Shown: positions 35,522 through 43,588 of the stretch, piece by piece
How positions within the stretch are numbered: the first letter of the stretch is position 1
Layout: each line of letters starts with the position of its first letter
Assembly (NCBI GenBank): GCA_025999455.1
Contig: AP024683.1
Span: 3,102,451 to 3,166,450, forward strand
DNA length: 64,000 nucleotides
Direction of reading: 5' to 3'
Origin: Geminicoccaceae bacterium
Lineage (GTDB): Bacteria; Pseudomonadota; Alphaproteobacteria; Geminicoccales; Geminicoccaceae
The notes under the pieces: generated by a model
The model's input: only the letters and a program-made list of their open reading frames with translations
Told to the model about the DNA's origin: nothing
Database searches by the model: none
Program-made: the position numbers and the translations under genes

Positions 35522-36751
35522 ATGATGGAAGGCGCGGGTTCTCTCGCTCACGTCGACACGTTCAGCTACGTGAGCCGCGTCCGCGGGGATTGGCCACGCT
35601 CCCGACCGCAGGATCTCGTGGCGCTCGTCCGCGAGGCAGCGGAACGCAACCACGACCGTGACGTCACCGGCCTCCTGATCCTCCACCGGGGTCGGTTCCG
35701 GCAGTGGCTCGAAGGCCCGCCGGCCGCTATCGGCCCGCTCCGTCGGGTGATCTTCGAGGACCCGCGGCACCATGTCCTCGCCGCGCAGGACACGGTCTCG
35801 ACCCGCCACCGACGCTTCCCGGACTGGCCGCTCCACCTCCTCTGCGCGCCCGAGGACGTCGACCTGCGGCGGAGCCCGGTGCTCGACCACGTCACCTTCG
35901 TGCCGAAGGCGCTGCTCGAGGCGCGCGGGCCGGCGCCGGTCTCGATCCCGCTCGCGGTCGCCAACTGTGCCGCCGCGACGCTCTGCCCGGCGCGCCAGGC
36001 CTGTGTGGGTGGCGGCCGGCCGGCGCCACGCCACTGTCCCGCCGAGAAGCCCATTTGCAGCGGCCGTGCTTTCGGTCTGCCCGACCCGCTCCTCTTGGCA
36101 TCCGCCGCGGTGCGCGGCCCGGCCGCCCTGCGCTCGTGGCTGCCGCGACCCGAGGACCGGTTCGATCGAGCCGCCCTCGCCGACGTCGTCGAGGCCGCGA
36201 TCGACCGTCTGGGCGAGGCGTGGCGCGCCGACCGACTGTCGGACGCCGAGGTCACCTTGGCCCTCGCCGAACTCTACCGCGTGCTCCGGCCGCTCTGCGA
36301 CGCGCGGCCGGTCTGGCGGTCCCGAGCCCGGGTGCTGATCGCGAGCTTGCGCGGCTCCTCGGCCGTGATCGGGCCGATGCTCGAGGCCGATCTCCTGATC
36401 CGTGCCGGGTTCGACGTGATCGTCCGCCACGGGCTCGACACGGCGGAGCTCGAAAGGTCGGTCGACGACCTCGCGGCCGACGTCCTCGTCGTCGCCGGCA
36501 GCCGACCGTTCGTGTCGCATGCCGAGCGGGTGGAGCTCGTCCGGGTGCGCGAGTCCCGAGGTCTCGCCCGTCGGGTCGGGCTCGTCGTCGACGAACCGTC
36601 CGGCGGTGCGGCGCGCCCCTGGAGCGGGATCGTGCGGGCCGTCGAGGCCGCGCTGGGCCGCGTGCCACTTTCGCAGCCGGTCACCGGAGCAGGTTCACCG
36701 GAAACCGCCACCCCCGCACCGTTCGACCGCCGGGTCGAAGCGCGCGCCTGA
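35522..36751 (+). CDS. BLUF blue-light sensor with cysteine cluster and B12-binding-like domain
   Basis: A 409-residue protein with three parts. Residues ~12-108 are a BLUF flavin domain: Y16 (TFSYVSRV), N43 (AERNHDRDVTGLLI) and Q61 (RFRQWLEGP) of the photocycle are present; W102 is kept but the usual Met two residues on is L104. Residues 149-179 hold five cysteines, C-x5-C-x5-C-x10-C-x6-C. Residues ~266-380 (RVLIASLRGSSAVIGPMLEADLLIRAGFDVI, in part) resemble a cobalamin-binding/SCHIC domain with GSSAVIG replacing DxHxxG. AppA of Rhodobacter, a BLUF-SCHIC antirepressor, is the nearest known architecture. Its partner is unknown. Confidence 0.85.
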   Translation: MMEGAGSLAHVDTFSYVSRVRGDWPRSRPQDLVALVREAAERNHDRDVTGLLILHRGRFRQWLEGPPAAIGPLRRVIFEDPRHHVLAAQDTVSTRHRRFPDWPLHLLCAPEDVDLRRSPVLDHVTFVPKALLEARGPAPVSIPLAVANCAAATLCPARQACVGGGRPAPRHCPAEKPICSGRAFGLPDPLLLASAAVRGPAALRSWLPRPEDRFDRAALADVVEAAIDRLGEAWRADRLSDAEVTLALAELYRVLRPLCDARPVWRSRARVLIASLRGSSAVIGPMLEADLLIRAGFDVIVRHGLDTAELERSVDDLAADVLVVAGSRPFVSHAERVELVRVRESRGLARRVGLVVDEPSGGAARPWSGIVRAVEAALGRVPLSQPVTGAGSPETATPAPFDRRVEARA

Positions 36752-36835
36752 GCGCCGGGACCATCGGTCGCGGCGGCTTGCCAGGGCCGCGCAACGCGCC
36801 ACTCTCGCCCGCGACGCGCGTCGCCGAGGGCCCCG

Positions 36836-38341
36836 ATGCCGTTCGATTCCTTGCGCGATTTCATGGATCTCCTGGAGCGGCGCGGCCGCCTCGTGCGGGT
36901 GAAGGCGCCGGTCTCGCCGGTCCTCGAGATGACCGAGATCCACACCCGGCTCTTGGCGGAGCGCGGGCCGGCCGTGCTCTTCGAGAACGTCCAGGGCTTC
37001 TCGATCCCCGTCCTCACGAACCTCTTCGGCACGGTCGAGCGGGTCGCCTGGGGGATGGACCGCGAGCCGCACGAGCTCGAAGAGCTCGGCCGCATGCTCG
37101 CCTTCTTCCGCCAGCCGCAGCCACCCGAGAGCATGGGCCAGGCGCTCGAACTCCTGCCCTACGTCAAGATCGCGCTCGCCATGAAGCCCAAGACCGTGGG
37201 CCGGGCTCCTTGCCAGGAGGTGGTCCTGCGCGGCGCGGAGATCGACCTCGGCCGATTGCCCATCCAGACCTGCTGGCCGGGCGAGCCCGCGCCCCTCATC
37301 ACCTGGCCGCTCGTCGTGACCAAAGGGCCCGGGGAGGCGCGCGAGGACAAGTTCAACCTCGGCATCTACCGGATGCAGGTGCTCGGCCGCGACCGCACGA
37401 TCATGCGCTGGCTCGCCCATCGCGGCGGCGCCCAGCACCATCGGCGCTGGAAAGCGGCGCGCAAGGAGCCCTTCCCGGCCGCGGCCGTGATCGGCGCCGA
37501 TCCGGGGGTGATCCTGGCCGCCGTCACCCCGGTGCCCGACACGCTCTCGGAATACCAGTTCGCGGGGCTGTTGCGCGGCAAGCGGGTCGAGCTCGTCGAT
37601 TGCGTCTCGGTCCCCTTGAAGGTCCCGGCCACGGCCGAGATCGTCCTCGAGGGCCACGTGAGCCTCGACGAGTACGCCGACGAAGGCCCCTACGGCGACC
37701 ACACGGGCTATTACAACGCCGTCGAGAAGTTCCCGGTCTTCCAGCTCACCGCGATCACGATGCGGCGGGACCCGATCTACCTCTCGACCTTCACGGGCCG
37801 ACCGCCGGACGAGCCCTCGATCCTGGGCGAGGCCTTGAACGACGTGTTCGTGCCGCTGCTCCGCCAGCAGTTCCCCGAGATCGTCGATTTCTGGCTGATC
37901 CCCGACGCCTGCTCCTATCGGATCGCCTGTGTGTCGATCAAGAAAGCCTATCCCGGCCACGCCAAGCGTGTGATGATGGGGGTCTGGTCCTATCTGCGCC
38001 AGTTCATGTACACGAAATTCGTGATCGTCACCGACGACGACATCGACGTGCGCGATTGGAAGGACGTGGTCTGGGCGCTCTCGACCCGGGTCGACCCGGC
38101 GCGCGACATGGTCGTGATCGAGAACACGCCGATCGACTATCTCGACTTCGCCTCGCCGGTCTCGGGCCTCGGCTCGAAGCTCGGCATCGACGCGACCGAC
38201 AAATGGCCCGGCGAGACGAGCCGCGAATGGGGCACCAAGATCCGCATGGACGAGGCGATCGTCGAGCTCGTCTCGCGGCGCTGGGCGGAGTACGGGCTGC
38301 CCGGCTCGGGCCGACCGATCTGGCGCCGGACCGACCGGTGA
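36836..38341 (+). CDS. ubiD: UbiD-family prenylated-FMN decarboxylase
   Basis: A 501-residue UbiD-family enzyme that removes or adds CO2 on aromatic or unsaturated acids using prenylated FMN. Motifs: [18 protein letters not shown] at the start, [20 protein letters not shown], and the active-site [14 protein letters not shown]-terminal [15 protein letters not shown] and DKWPGET are typical. Start ATG at 36836. Overlaps the next gene by GTGA. It could act in ubiquinone synthesis (4-hydroxy-3-polyprenylbenzoate) or on another acid; no ubiX is next to it. Confidence 0.93.
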   Translation: MPFDSLRDFMDLLERRGRLVRVKAPVSPVLEMTEIHTRLLAERGPAVLFENVQGFSIPVLTNLFGTVERVAWGMDREPHELEELGRMLAFFRQPQPPESMGQALELLPYVKIALAMKPKTVGRAPCQEVVLRGAEIDLGRLPIQTCWPGEPAPLITWPLVVTKGPGEAREDKFNLGIYRMQVLGRDRTIMRWLAHRGGAQHHRRWKAARKEPFPAAAVIGADPGVILAAVTPVPDTLSEYQFAGLLRGKRVELVDCVSVPLKVPATAEIVLEGHVSLDEYADEGPYGDHTGYYNAVEKFPVFQLTAITMRRDPIYLSTFTGRPPDEPSILGEALNDVFVPLLRQQFPEIVDFWLIPDACSYRIACVSIKKAYPGHAKRVMMGVWSYLRQFMYTKFVIVTDDDIDVRDWKDVVWALSTRVDPARDMVVIENTPIDYLDFASPVSGLGSKLGIDATDKWPGETSREWGTKIRMDEAIVELVSRRWAEYGLPGSGRPIWRRTDR

Positions 38342-39168
38342 GGTTCGAGGAGGCCGAACTCGACCGGGTGCGCGACGCGGTCCTGGAGGCCGGGCGGATC
38401 GCCATGCGCTTCTTCGGCAAGAAGCACGAGCGCTGGGAGAAGGGCCCGGGGCAGATCGTGACCGAGGCCGATCTGGCGATCGACCGCTACCTCCACGCCA
38501 CGCTTCGCCGGGAACGGGCCGAGGACGGTTGGCTCTCGGAAGAAACGGTCGACGATCGCCACCGGCTCGAGCGGCGGCGGGTCTGGGTGGTCGATCCGAT
38601 CGACGGCACCCGCTCCTTCGCCGAGGGCGTGCCGGAATTCGCCGTGAGCGTGGCACTTCTCGTCGAGAACCGGCCGGTCCTGGGCTTCGTCTACAACCCG
38701 GCCAAGGGCGAGCTGTTCGAGGCGGTGCGCGGCGCCGGGGCCCGGCTCCACGGCCGGTCGCTGCGGGCGCGCGGAGCCTCGAGCCTCGCCGGGGCCCGGA
38801 TCTGCGCCTCCCGCTCCGAGAGCCGGCGGCGGAACTTCGCCGCCCTCCTCCCGCAGGTCGAACTCGTCACGCTCGGCTCCCTGGCCTACAAGCTCGCCCT
38901 CGTCGCGGCCGGCCGGTTCGACGCCTACATGAGCTGGCGGCGGACCAACGATTGGGACATCGCAGCCGCCCTCCTGCTGCTCGAGGAGGCGGGCGCCGTG
39001 GCGAGCGACGCTTCCGGCGAGCCGCTCCTCCTCAACCGGCCGGAGCCGGTGCACGGCGGGATCCTGGCCGCCCCGCCGGCGCTCCACGCCGAACTGCTCG
39101 CCGCGACCGCCGGGGCTTACGCTTCGATGCGCGCGGGACTACCGGCGCTCGGGCCGTCGGGTGCGTGA
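38338..39168 (+). CDS. Inositol monophosphatase-family phosphatase (CysQ/ImpA-like)
   Basis: A 276-residue Mg-dependent phosphatase. Metal-site motifs [33 protein letters not shown] and the late [17 protein letters not shown] are intact. GTG start at 38338 overlaps the ubiD stop by 4 bases. Substrate could be inositol phosphate, PAP/PAPS or another sugar phosphate; the sequence does not decide. Confidence 0.9.
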   Translation: MRFEEAELDRVRDAVLEAGRIAMRFFGKKHERWEKGPGQIVTEADLAIDRYLHATLRRERAEDGWLSEETVDDRHRLERRRVWVVDPIDGTRSFAEGVPEFAVSVALLVENRPVLGFVYNPAKGELFEAVRGAGARLHGRSLRARGASSLAGARICASRSESRRRNFAALLPQVELVTLGSLAYKLALVAAGRFDAYMSWRRTNDWDIAAALLLLEEAGAVASDASGEPLLLNRPEPVHGGILAAPPALHAELLAATAGAYASMRAGLPALGPSGA

Positions 39169-39182
39169 AAGGACCGGACGAG

Positions 39183-39431
39183 ATGGCGGAACGCGAGGAC
39201 GGGCTACGGCGGCAGGCGACGCTCACTTGCCCCGCTTGTGGCCGGGCGACCGTCGCCGAGATGCCCGAGGATTTCTGCCTCTGGTTCTTCGAATGCCCGG
39301 GCTGCGCCACGCTCCTGCGGCCGAAGCCGGGGGATTGCTGCGTGTTCTGCTCCTGGGGCGACGCACCCTGCCCGCCCGTCCAGCGGGCGCGTACGGCCGG
39401 TGCCGCGGGCCGCGGCTGTTGTTCCGGCTGA
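39183..39431 (+). CDS. GDCCVxC-motif small cysteine-rich protein (putative zinc chaperone)
   Basis: An 82-residue protein with two CxxC pairs (LTCPACGRAT, FECPGCATLL) and the signature GDCCVFCSWGDAPCPPVQ, ending GRGCCSG. This family is annotated as putative zinc chaperone from motif and neighbours only. ATG at 39183 is preferred; a GTG at 39165 overlapping the phosphatase stop would give 88 residues. Last gene of ubiD-phosphatase-GDCCVxC. Confidence 0.8.
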   Translation: MAEREDGLRRQATLTCPACGRATVAEMPEDFCLWFFECPGCATLLRPKPGDCCVFCSWGDAPCPPVQRARTAGAAGRGCCSG

Positions 39432-39449
39432 GCCTCGGCGCGGTCGGCC

Positions 39450-40256
39450 TCACTCGCCCTTGCCGGTGCGCGCCAAGAAGCCCTTGACCGGGCTGTAGCC
39501 CCAAAGGGCCGCGGCGAGGAAGAGCACGGTCCAGCCGACTGTCCAGGCGAGCTCGGTCCAGGCGACCTGCAGATAGAGCGCGAAGCGGACGAGCTCGACC
39601 GCGTGGGTGAAGGGGTTGAAGGCGCAGATCTGGTAGAGGAGCTCGCTCGACTCGCGCATGCGCCACAAGGGATAGAGGGCCGAGCTCGCGAAGAACATCG
39701 GGAAGATGACGAAGTTCATCACACCCGCGAAGCTCTCGAGTTGTTGGATCAGCGAGGAGAGCAGGAGCCCGAGCGCGCCGAGCATCAAGCCCGCCGCCAA
39801 GAAGGCCGGAAGGGCGGCGAGATAGCCCCAAAGCGGCGGATCGACGTCCCAGAAGCGGGCGATCGCGAGGAAGACGTAGACCTGGAGGCAGGCCACGAAG
39901 ACGATCGCCACGAGCTTGCAGACCAAGAGGTACCAACGCGGCAGCGGGCTCACGAGCAAGACGCGCATCGAGCCCATCTCTTGGTCGTAGACCATGGCGA
40001 GTGCGCCCTGCATCGTCGAGAAGAGCAGGATCATCCCGCACAGACCCGGGGCGATGTAGACCTCGTAGAGGACGTAGGTGTCGTAAGGCGGCTGGATCGA
40101 GACACCGAGCACGGTGCGGAAACCGGCCGCGAAGACGAAGAGCCAGATCAAGGGCCGAACGAGCGCGGCCAGGAGTCGCTCGCGCTGGCCGAAGAAGCGC
40201 AACAGTTCGCGCGCGAGGATGCCCGCGAAGGCGAGCCGGGCGTGGCGCAGGTTCAT
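39450..40256 (-). CDS. ABC-2 permease, PedC-type (PQQ-dependent alcohol catabolism-associated)
   Basis: A 268-residue permease with six hydrophobic segments. Motifs ALVRPLIWLFVFAAGFRTVLG, QPPYDTYVLYEVYIAPGL, MVYDQEMGSMRVLLVSPLPRW and FAGVMNFVIFPMFFASSALYPLW agree with the PedC-type permease found with PQQ-dependent alcohol oxidation. It probably exports an unknown compound. Overlaps the ATPase stop by ATGA (40253-40256). Confidence 0.85.
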   Translation of the reverse strand: MNLRHARLAFAGILARELLRFFGQRERLLAALVRPLIWLFVFAAGFRTVLGVSIQPPYDTYVLYEVYIAPGLCGMILLFSTMQGALAMVYDQEMGSMRVLLVSPLPRWYLLVCKLVAIVFVACLQVYVFLAIARFWDVDPPLWGYLAALPAFLAAGLMLGALGLLLSSLIQQLESFAGVMNFVIFPMFFASSALYPLWRMRESSELLYQICAFNPFTHAVELVRFALYLQVAWTELAWTVGWTVLFLAAALWGYSPVKGFLARTGKGE

Positions 40257-40996
40257 GCCGGCACCGCCCGTTTCCCGGTGAGCCGGTGGTAGGCCTCGGC
40301 GAGGCTCGAACAGCCGGCCGTGCGCACGACTTCGTCCACCGTCCCTTCCGCCACCACCCGGCCGCGGTCGAGCACGACGACCCGATCTTCGGGGCGGATC
40401 TCGTCGACGAGGTGCGTCGTCCAGAGTGCCGCGAGGCTGCCCTCGCGGCAGAGCGCGTGCACGTGGTCGACGAGCGCCCGGCGGCTGTCGATGTCGAGGC
40501 CGACCGTGGGCTCGTCGAGGATCAAGAGGCTCGGGCGGTGGAGGAGGGCGCGGGCGAGCTCGACCCGCCGCCGGAGCCCGCCCGAGAGGGTCCGCACGAG
40601 GGCCTCGCGCCGATCGGCCACACCGAGCCGCTCGAGTACGGCCGAAATCCGTTCCTCCGCCTCGCGCCCGGCGAGCCCGTAGAGGGCGGCGGCGTAGCGG
40701 AGATTGCGCTCGACCGTGAGGTCGAGGTCGAGGGTCGGGCGCTGGAAGACGACTCCCATGGTGGCGAGCGCCGGGCCCGGATGGCGGGCGAGATCGCGGC
40801 CCGCCACCTCGATCGAGCCCTCACCCGAGAAGAGCCGGGTCACGAGCGCCATGAGCGTCGTTTTGCCGGCGCCGTTCGGGCCCAGAAGACCCGTGAAGCT
40901 CGCGGCCGGCACGGTGAAGGACACCGAATCGAGGGCTTTGCCACCCTTGCCGTAGGCGAAGGAGAGGTCGCGCACGCGCAAGGCCGGGGGGCTCAT
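40253..40996 (-). CDS. ABC transporter ATP-binding protein (partner of the PedC-type permease)
   Basis: A 247-residue ATPase with Walker A GPNGAGKTT (39-47), signature LSGGLRRRVELARALL (137-), Walker B LLILDEPTVGLD and H-loop TTHLVDE. The GLRRRVELARALLHRP wording is typical of ABC-2 exporters such as CcmA-like/NatA. Overlaps both neighbours by 4 bases. Confidence 0.92.
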   Translation of the reverse strand: MSPPALRVRDLSFAYGKGGKALDSVSFTVPAASFTGLLGPNGAGKTTLMALVTRLFSGEGSIEVAGRDLARHPGPALATMGVVFQRPTLDLDLTVERNLRYAAALYGLAGREAEERISAVLERLGVADRREALVRTLSGGLRRRVELARALLHRPSLLILDEPTVGLDIDSRRALVDHVHALCREGSLAALWTTHLVDEIRPEDRVVVLDRGRVVAEGTVDEVVRTAGCSSLAEAYHRLTGKRAVPA

Positions 40997-41739
40997 GCGG
41001 GCTGCTCCGCCGCCCGTTCGACGAGGGCACGCGCCGCTTCCCGCAGCTCGCGGTGGAGGGCGTCGACCTCGGCCGGGTCGCGCCGGGCCGCGGGCTCCAG
41101 GGCGACCGGCAGCTCGCCCAAGAGCCGGCCCGGCGAGGCGCTGAAGACGAGGATCCGTTCGGCGAGCATCACGGCCTCGCGCAGATCGTGGGTCACGAGG
41201 AGGGCCGTGATGCCGTGCTTCTCCAGAAGCTCGAGGACGAGGAGGCGCAGGCGCTCGCCGGTCGGCTGGTCGAGCGAGACGAAGGGCTCGTCGAGGAGCA
41301 CGAGGCTCGGCCGGACGACGACCGCCCGGGCGAGGGCCACGCGCCGGGCCATGCCGAGCGAGAGCCGCGAGGCGTAGACCGGTGCCACGTCGGGCAGCTC
41401 GACCTCGGCGAGCGCGCGGGCGATGCGCGCGTCGGCGTCGGGAACGTCGCCGAGCACGAAGCGGAGATTGTCCGCGACCGTCCGCCAGGGCAAAAGCCGC
41501 GGCTCCTGGAAGACGTAGCCGATCGGCGGCGCGGGCCGCTCGATCCGGCCCTCGAAATCGGGGTCGAGGCCGGCCACGAGGTTGAGCAAGGTGGTCTTGC
41601 CGCAGCCCGAGGGGCCGACGATCGCCACCCGCTCGCCGGCGCGGACCGAAAAGACGACCGAGCCCAGCGCACGGCGCGCAGGCGCCGCGCCGACCGGCGG
41701 GAAGACCTTGCCGCGCAGTTCGACGCGCAGCGCCGTCAC
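40993..41739 (-). CDS. ABC transporter ATPase, SsuB/TauB-like
   Basis: A 248-residue ATPase of the nitrate/sulfonate/taurine import class: Walker A GPSGCGKTT, QEPRLLPWRTVADNLRF, signature LSLGMARRVALARAVV (LSxG with M/A changes), Walker B LLDEPFVSLD and THDLREAVMLAERI. GTG start at 41739 (no in-frame ATG upstream within the intergenic gap). No periplasmic binding protein or SsuC permease is near, so it may serve a distant importer or add to the exporter. Confidence 0.88.
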   Translation of the reverse strand: MTALRVELRGKVFPPVGAAPARRALGSVVFSVRAGERVAIVGPSGCGKTTLLNLVAGLDPDFEGRIERPAPPIGYVFQEPRLLPWRTVADNLRFVLGDVPDADARIARALAEVELPDVAPVYASRLSLGMARRVALARAVVVRPSLVLLDEPFVSLDQPTGERLRLLVLELLEKHGITALLVTHDLREAVMLAERILVFSASPGRLLGELPVALEPAARRDPAEVDALHRELREAARALVERAAEQPA

Positions 41740-41915
41740 GCCGCGCGGACCTCCGCGGCGCCGAGCCTCGATCGCGCCCGCGCCGTCCGCCACGCCATCG
41801 ATCCGGCCTCCCCTGCCGTCGGGTGGCGGAATTCCCGACCCCGACCCGATCTCGCTCGCGCCACCTAGCCGTCCCCTGCCCGTTCCGACAAGAGCTCGCC
41901 GCGCCGGCCGGCTTT

Positions 41916-43163
41916 TCAGATGACCTCGGGGGGCGCGACGTGGCGCCGGTCGCGATGCGCACCCGCGCGCAGCACGGCTTCCATCCGCTCGACCGCGTCC
42001 AGGACGTCCACGAAGCGCAGGTAGAGGGGCGCGAAGCCGAAGCGGAGCAGGTTCGGGTGGCGCACGTCGCCGATCACCCCCCGCTCGACGAAGGCCTGCA
42101 TCAACGGCCGGGCCTCGGGATGGTGGAAGGCCAGATGGGCGCCGCGGGCTTCGGGGTCGCGGGGCGAGACGAGCTCGAGGCCGAAGCCCGTGAGCCGCTC
42201 CTCGACGAGCGCCAAGAACGCTTCGGAGAGAGCCACTGCCTTGGCGCGCATCGCGTTCGGGTCGGCCTCGGCCACGAGCTCGGCACCCACCCGGAGCGCT
42301 TCGAGGGCGAGGATCGAGGGGGTGCCCACGAGGAAGCGGCCGATCCCGGGCGCCGGCCCATGGCCGGACTCGAAGGCGAACGGGTCGGCATGGCCCATCC
42401 GGCCCGCAACGGGCGTGCGGATCGCCTCCAAATGCCGCTCGGCCACGAACAGGAAGGAGGGCGCGCCGGGGCCGCCGCAGAGATATCCGTGGCCGCTGCC
42501 GACCGCGAGATCGACCCGGGCGGCGCGCAGATCGACCGGCAGCACGCCGGCCGAATGGGCAAGATCGACGAGGAGCAGGGCACCCACTTCGTGCGCTTGC
42601 GCGGCGAGGGCCCGCAGATCGTGCAGCCGGCCCGTGCGGTCGTCGACGTGGCTCACGAAGAGGCAAGCGACGCGTTCGTCGAGCTTCTCGGCGAGCGGTT
42701 CGTCCTCCTCGAGCAGGCGGAGCTCGACCTCGCCGCGCGACAGTTCGACGAGCCCCTGGGCGACGTAGAGGTCGGTCGGGACGTTGGCGCGCTCGGAGAG
42801 CAGCACCGGCCGGTCGGGCCGCAGATCGAGGGCGGCGGCCAGGAGCTTGAAGAGGTTGACGGAGGTCGAGTCGGCGACCGCGATCTCGTGCGGCTCGGCA
42901 CCGACGATCCGGGCGATCACGGCCGCCACGCGCGCCGGCAGATCGCGCCAGCCGTGTCGGTTCCAGCTTCGGATCAGGTCGCGGCCCCATTCCCGCTCGA
43001 CGAGCCGGGCCACGGCCTCGGGCGTGGCCTTCGGGAGCGCGCCGAGAGAATGGCCGGCGAGGTGGACGATCCCCTCGGGCAAGACGAACCGGTCGCGAAA
43101 GGCGGCGAGCGGGTCCCGGGCGTCGTGTGCGCGGAGCGCCTCCGCGGTCCAAGGGCTCGTCAC
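41916..43163 (-). CDS. Kynureninase homologue lacking the PLP-binding lysine
   Basis: A 415-residue protein clearly of the kynureninase family: SWNRHGWRDLPARV, AVADSTSVNLFKLLAAAL, SERANVPTDLYVAQGL, SHVDDRTGRLHDLRAL and LLLVDLAHSAGVLPVDL. At the position of the Schiff-base lysine (family GxxYKYLNGGPGAP) it reads GSGHGYLCGGPGAP; the codon for residue 226 is GGA (Gly) and the preceding residue is H225. It should not form the internal aldimine. GTG start at 43163 overlaps the sufU stop. Last of mobA-like-sufS-sufU-kynU-like. Role unknown. Confidence 0.82.
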   Translation of the reverse strand: MTSPWTAEALRAHDARDPLAAFRDRFVLPEGIVHLAGHSLGALPKATPEAVARLVEREWGRDLIRSWNRHGWRDLPARVAAVIARIVGAEPHEIAVADSTSVNLFKLLAAALDLRPDRPVLLSERANVPTDLYVAQGLVELSRGEVELRLLEEDEPLAEKLDERVACLFVSHVDDRTGRLHDLRALAAQAHEVGALLLVDLAHSAGVLPVDLRAARVDLAVGSGHGYLCGGPGAPSFLFVAERHLEAIRTPVAGRMGHADPFAFESGHGPAPGIGRFLVGTPSILALEALRVGAELVAEADPNAMRAKAVALSEAFLALVEERLTGFGLELVSPRDPEARGAHLAFHHPEARPLMQAFVERGVIGDVRHPNLLRFGFAPLYLRFVDVLDAVERMEAVLRAGAHRDRRHVAPPEVI

Positions 43164-43588
43164 GGCCGCTCGCGCTCCCGGCGCTCCAGCGCCACCTCGA
43201 GGGCGCGGAAGGGCAGGAGCACGCAATCGTGGCGGCTCGCGACGGCACGGACCGGCTCGAACATCGAGAGCTCGGGCCAGAGGGGCGCTTCCTCCCGCCC
43301 GGCGAGGAGGGCGCGGAGGCTCACGATCGCCCGCCGAAGCTCCGCCGCGTCGGCGCCCGGCGCCCGCCGCGCCAGCAGGACGGCCGCCGCCCGGGTCAAG
43401 AGGCAGCCGCGGGTCTTGTGGCCGACCGCCGCCACCCGGCCATCGTCGAAGGCGAGGTCGAGGGTGATCCGGTCGCCACAGAGCGGATTGTCCTCCTCGA
43501 CCGTGAGGTCGGGCGCGGCGAGCCGTTCGGCGCGCGCCGTTTCCTTGGCGGTCGCGACGATCGCTTCGTCGTAGAGGGCGGTGCTCAT
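43160..43588 (-). CDS. sufU: SufU-type iron-sulfur scaffold/sulfurtransfer protein
   Basis: A 142-residue SufU/IscU-fold protein. Metal ligands are C37 and D39 (NPLCGDR), C62 (TRGCLLTRAAA) and C122 (RHDCVLL). It carries the extra ~18-residue insertion between 2nd and 3rd cysteines that marks SufU. It accepts sulfur from SufS in known systems. ATG at 43588 overlaps the sufS stop; the downstream gene overlaps its stop. Confidence 0.92.
   Translation of the reverse strand: MSTALYDEAIVATAKETARAERLAAPDLTVEEDNPLCGDRITLDLAFDDGRVAAVGHKTRGCLLTRAAAVLLARRAPGADAAELRRAIVSLRALLAGREEAPLWPELSMFEPVRAVASRHDCVLLPFRALEVALERRERERP

Noticed and set aside
35704-39168. A 1154-codon plus-strand frame
   Set aside because: Only its last 276 codons (38338 on) are a real gene, the phosphatase; the rest is a shadow of the BLUF and ubiD genes.
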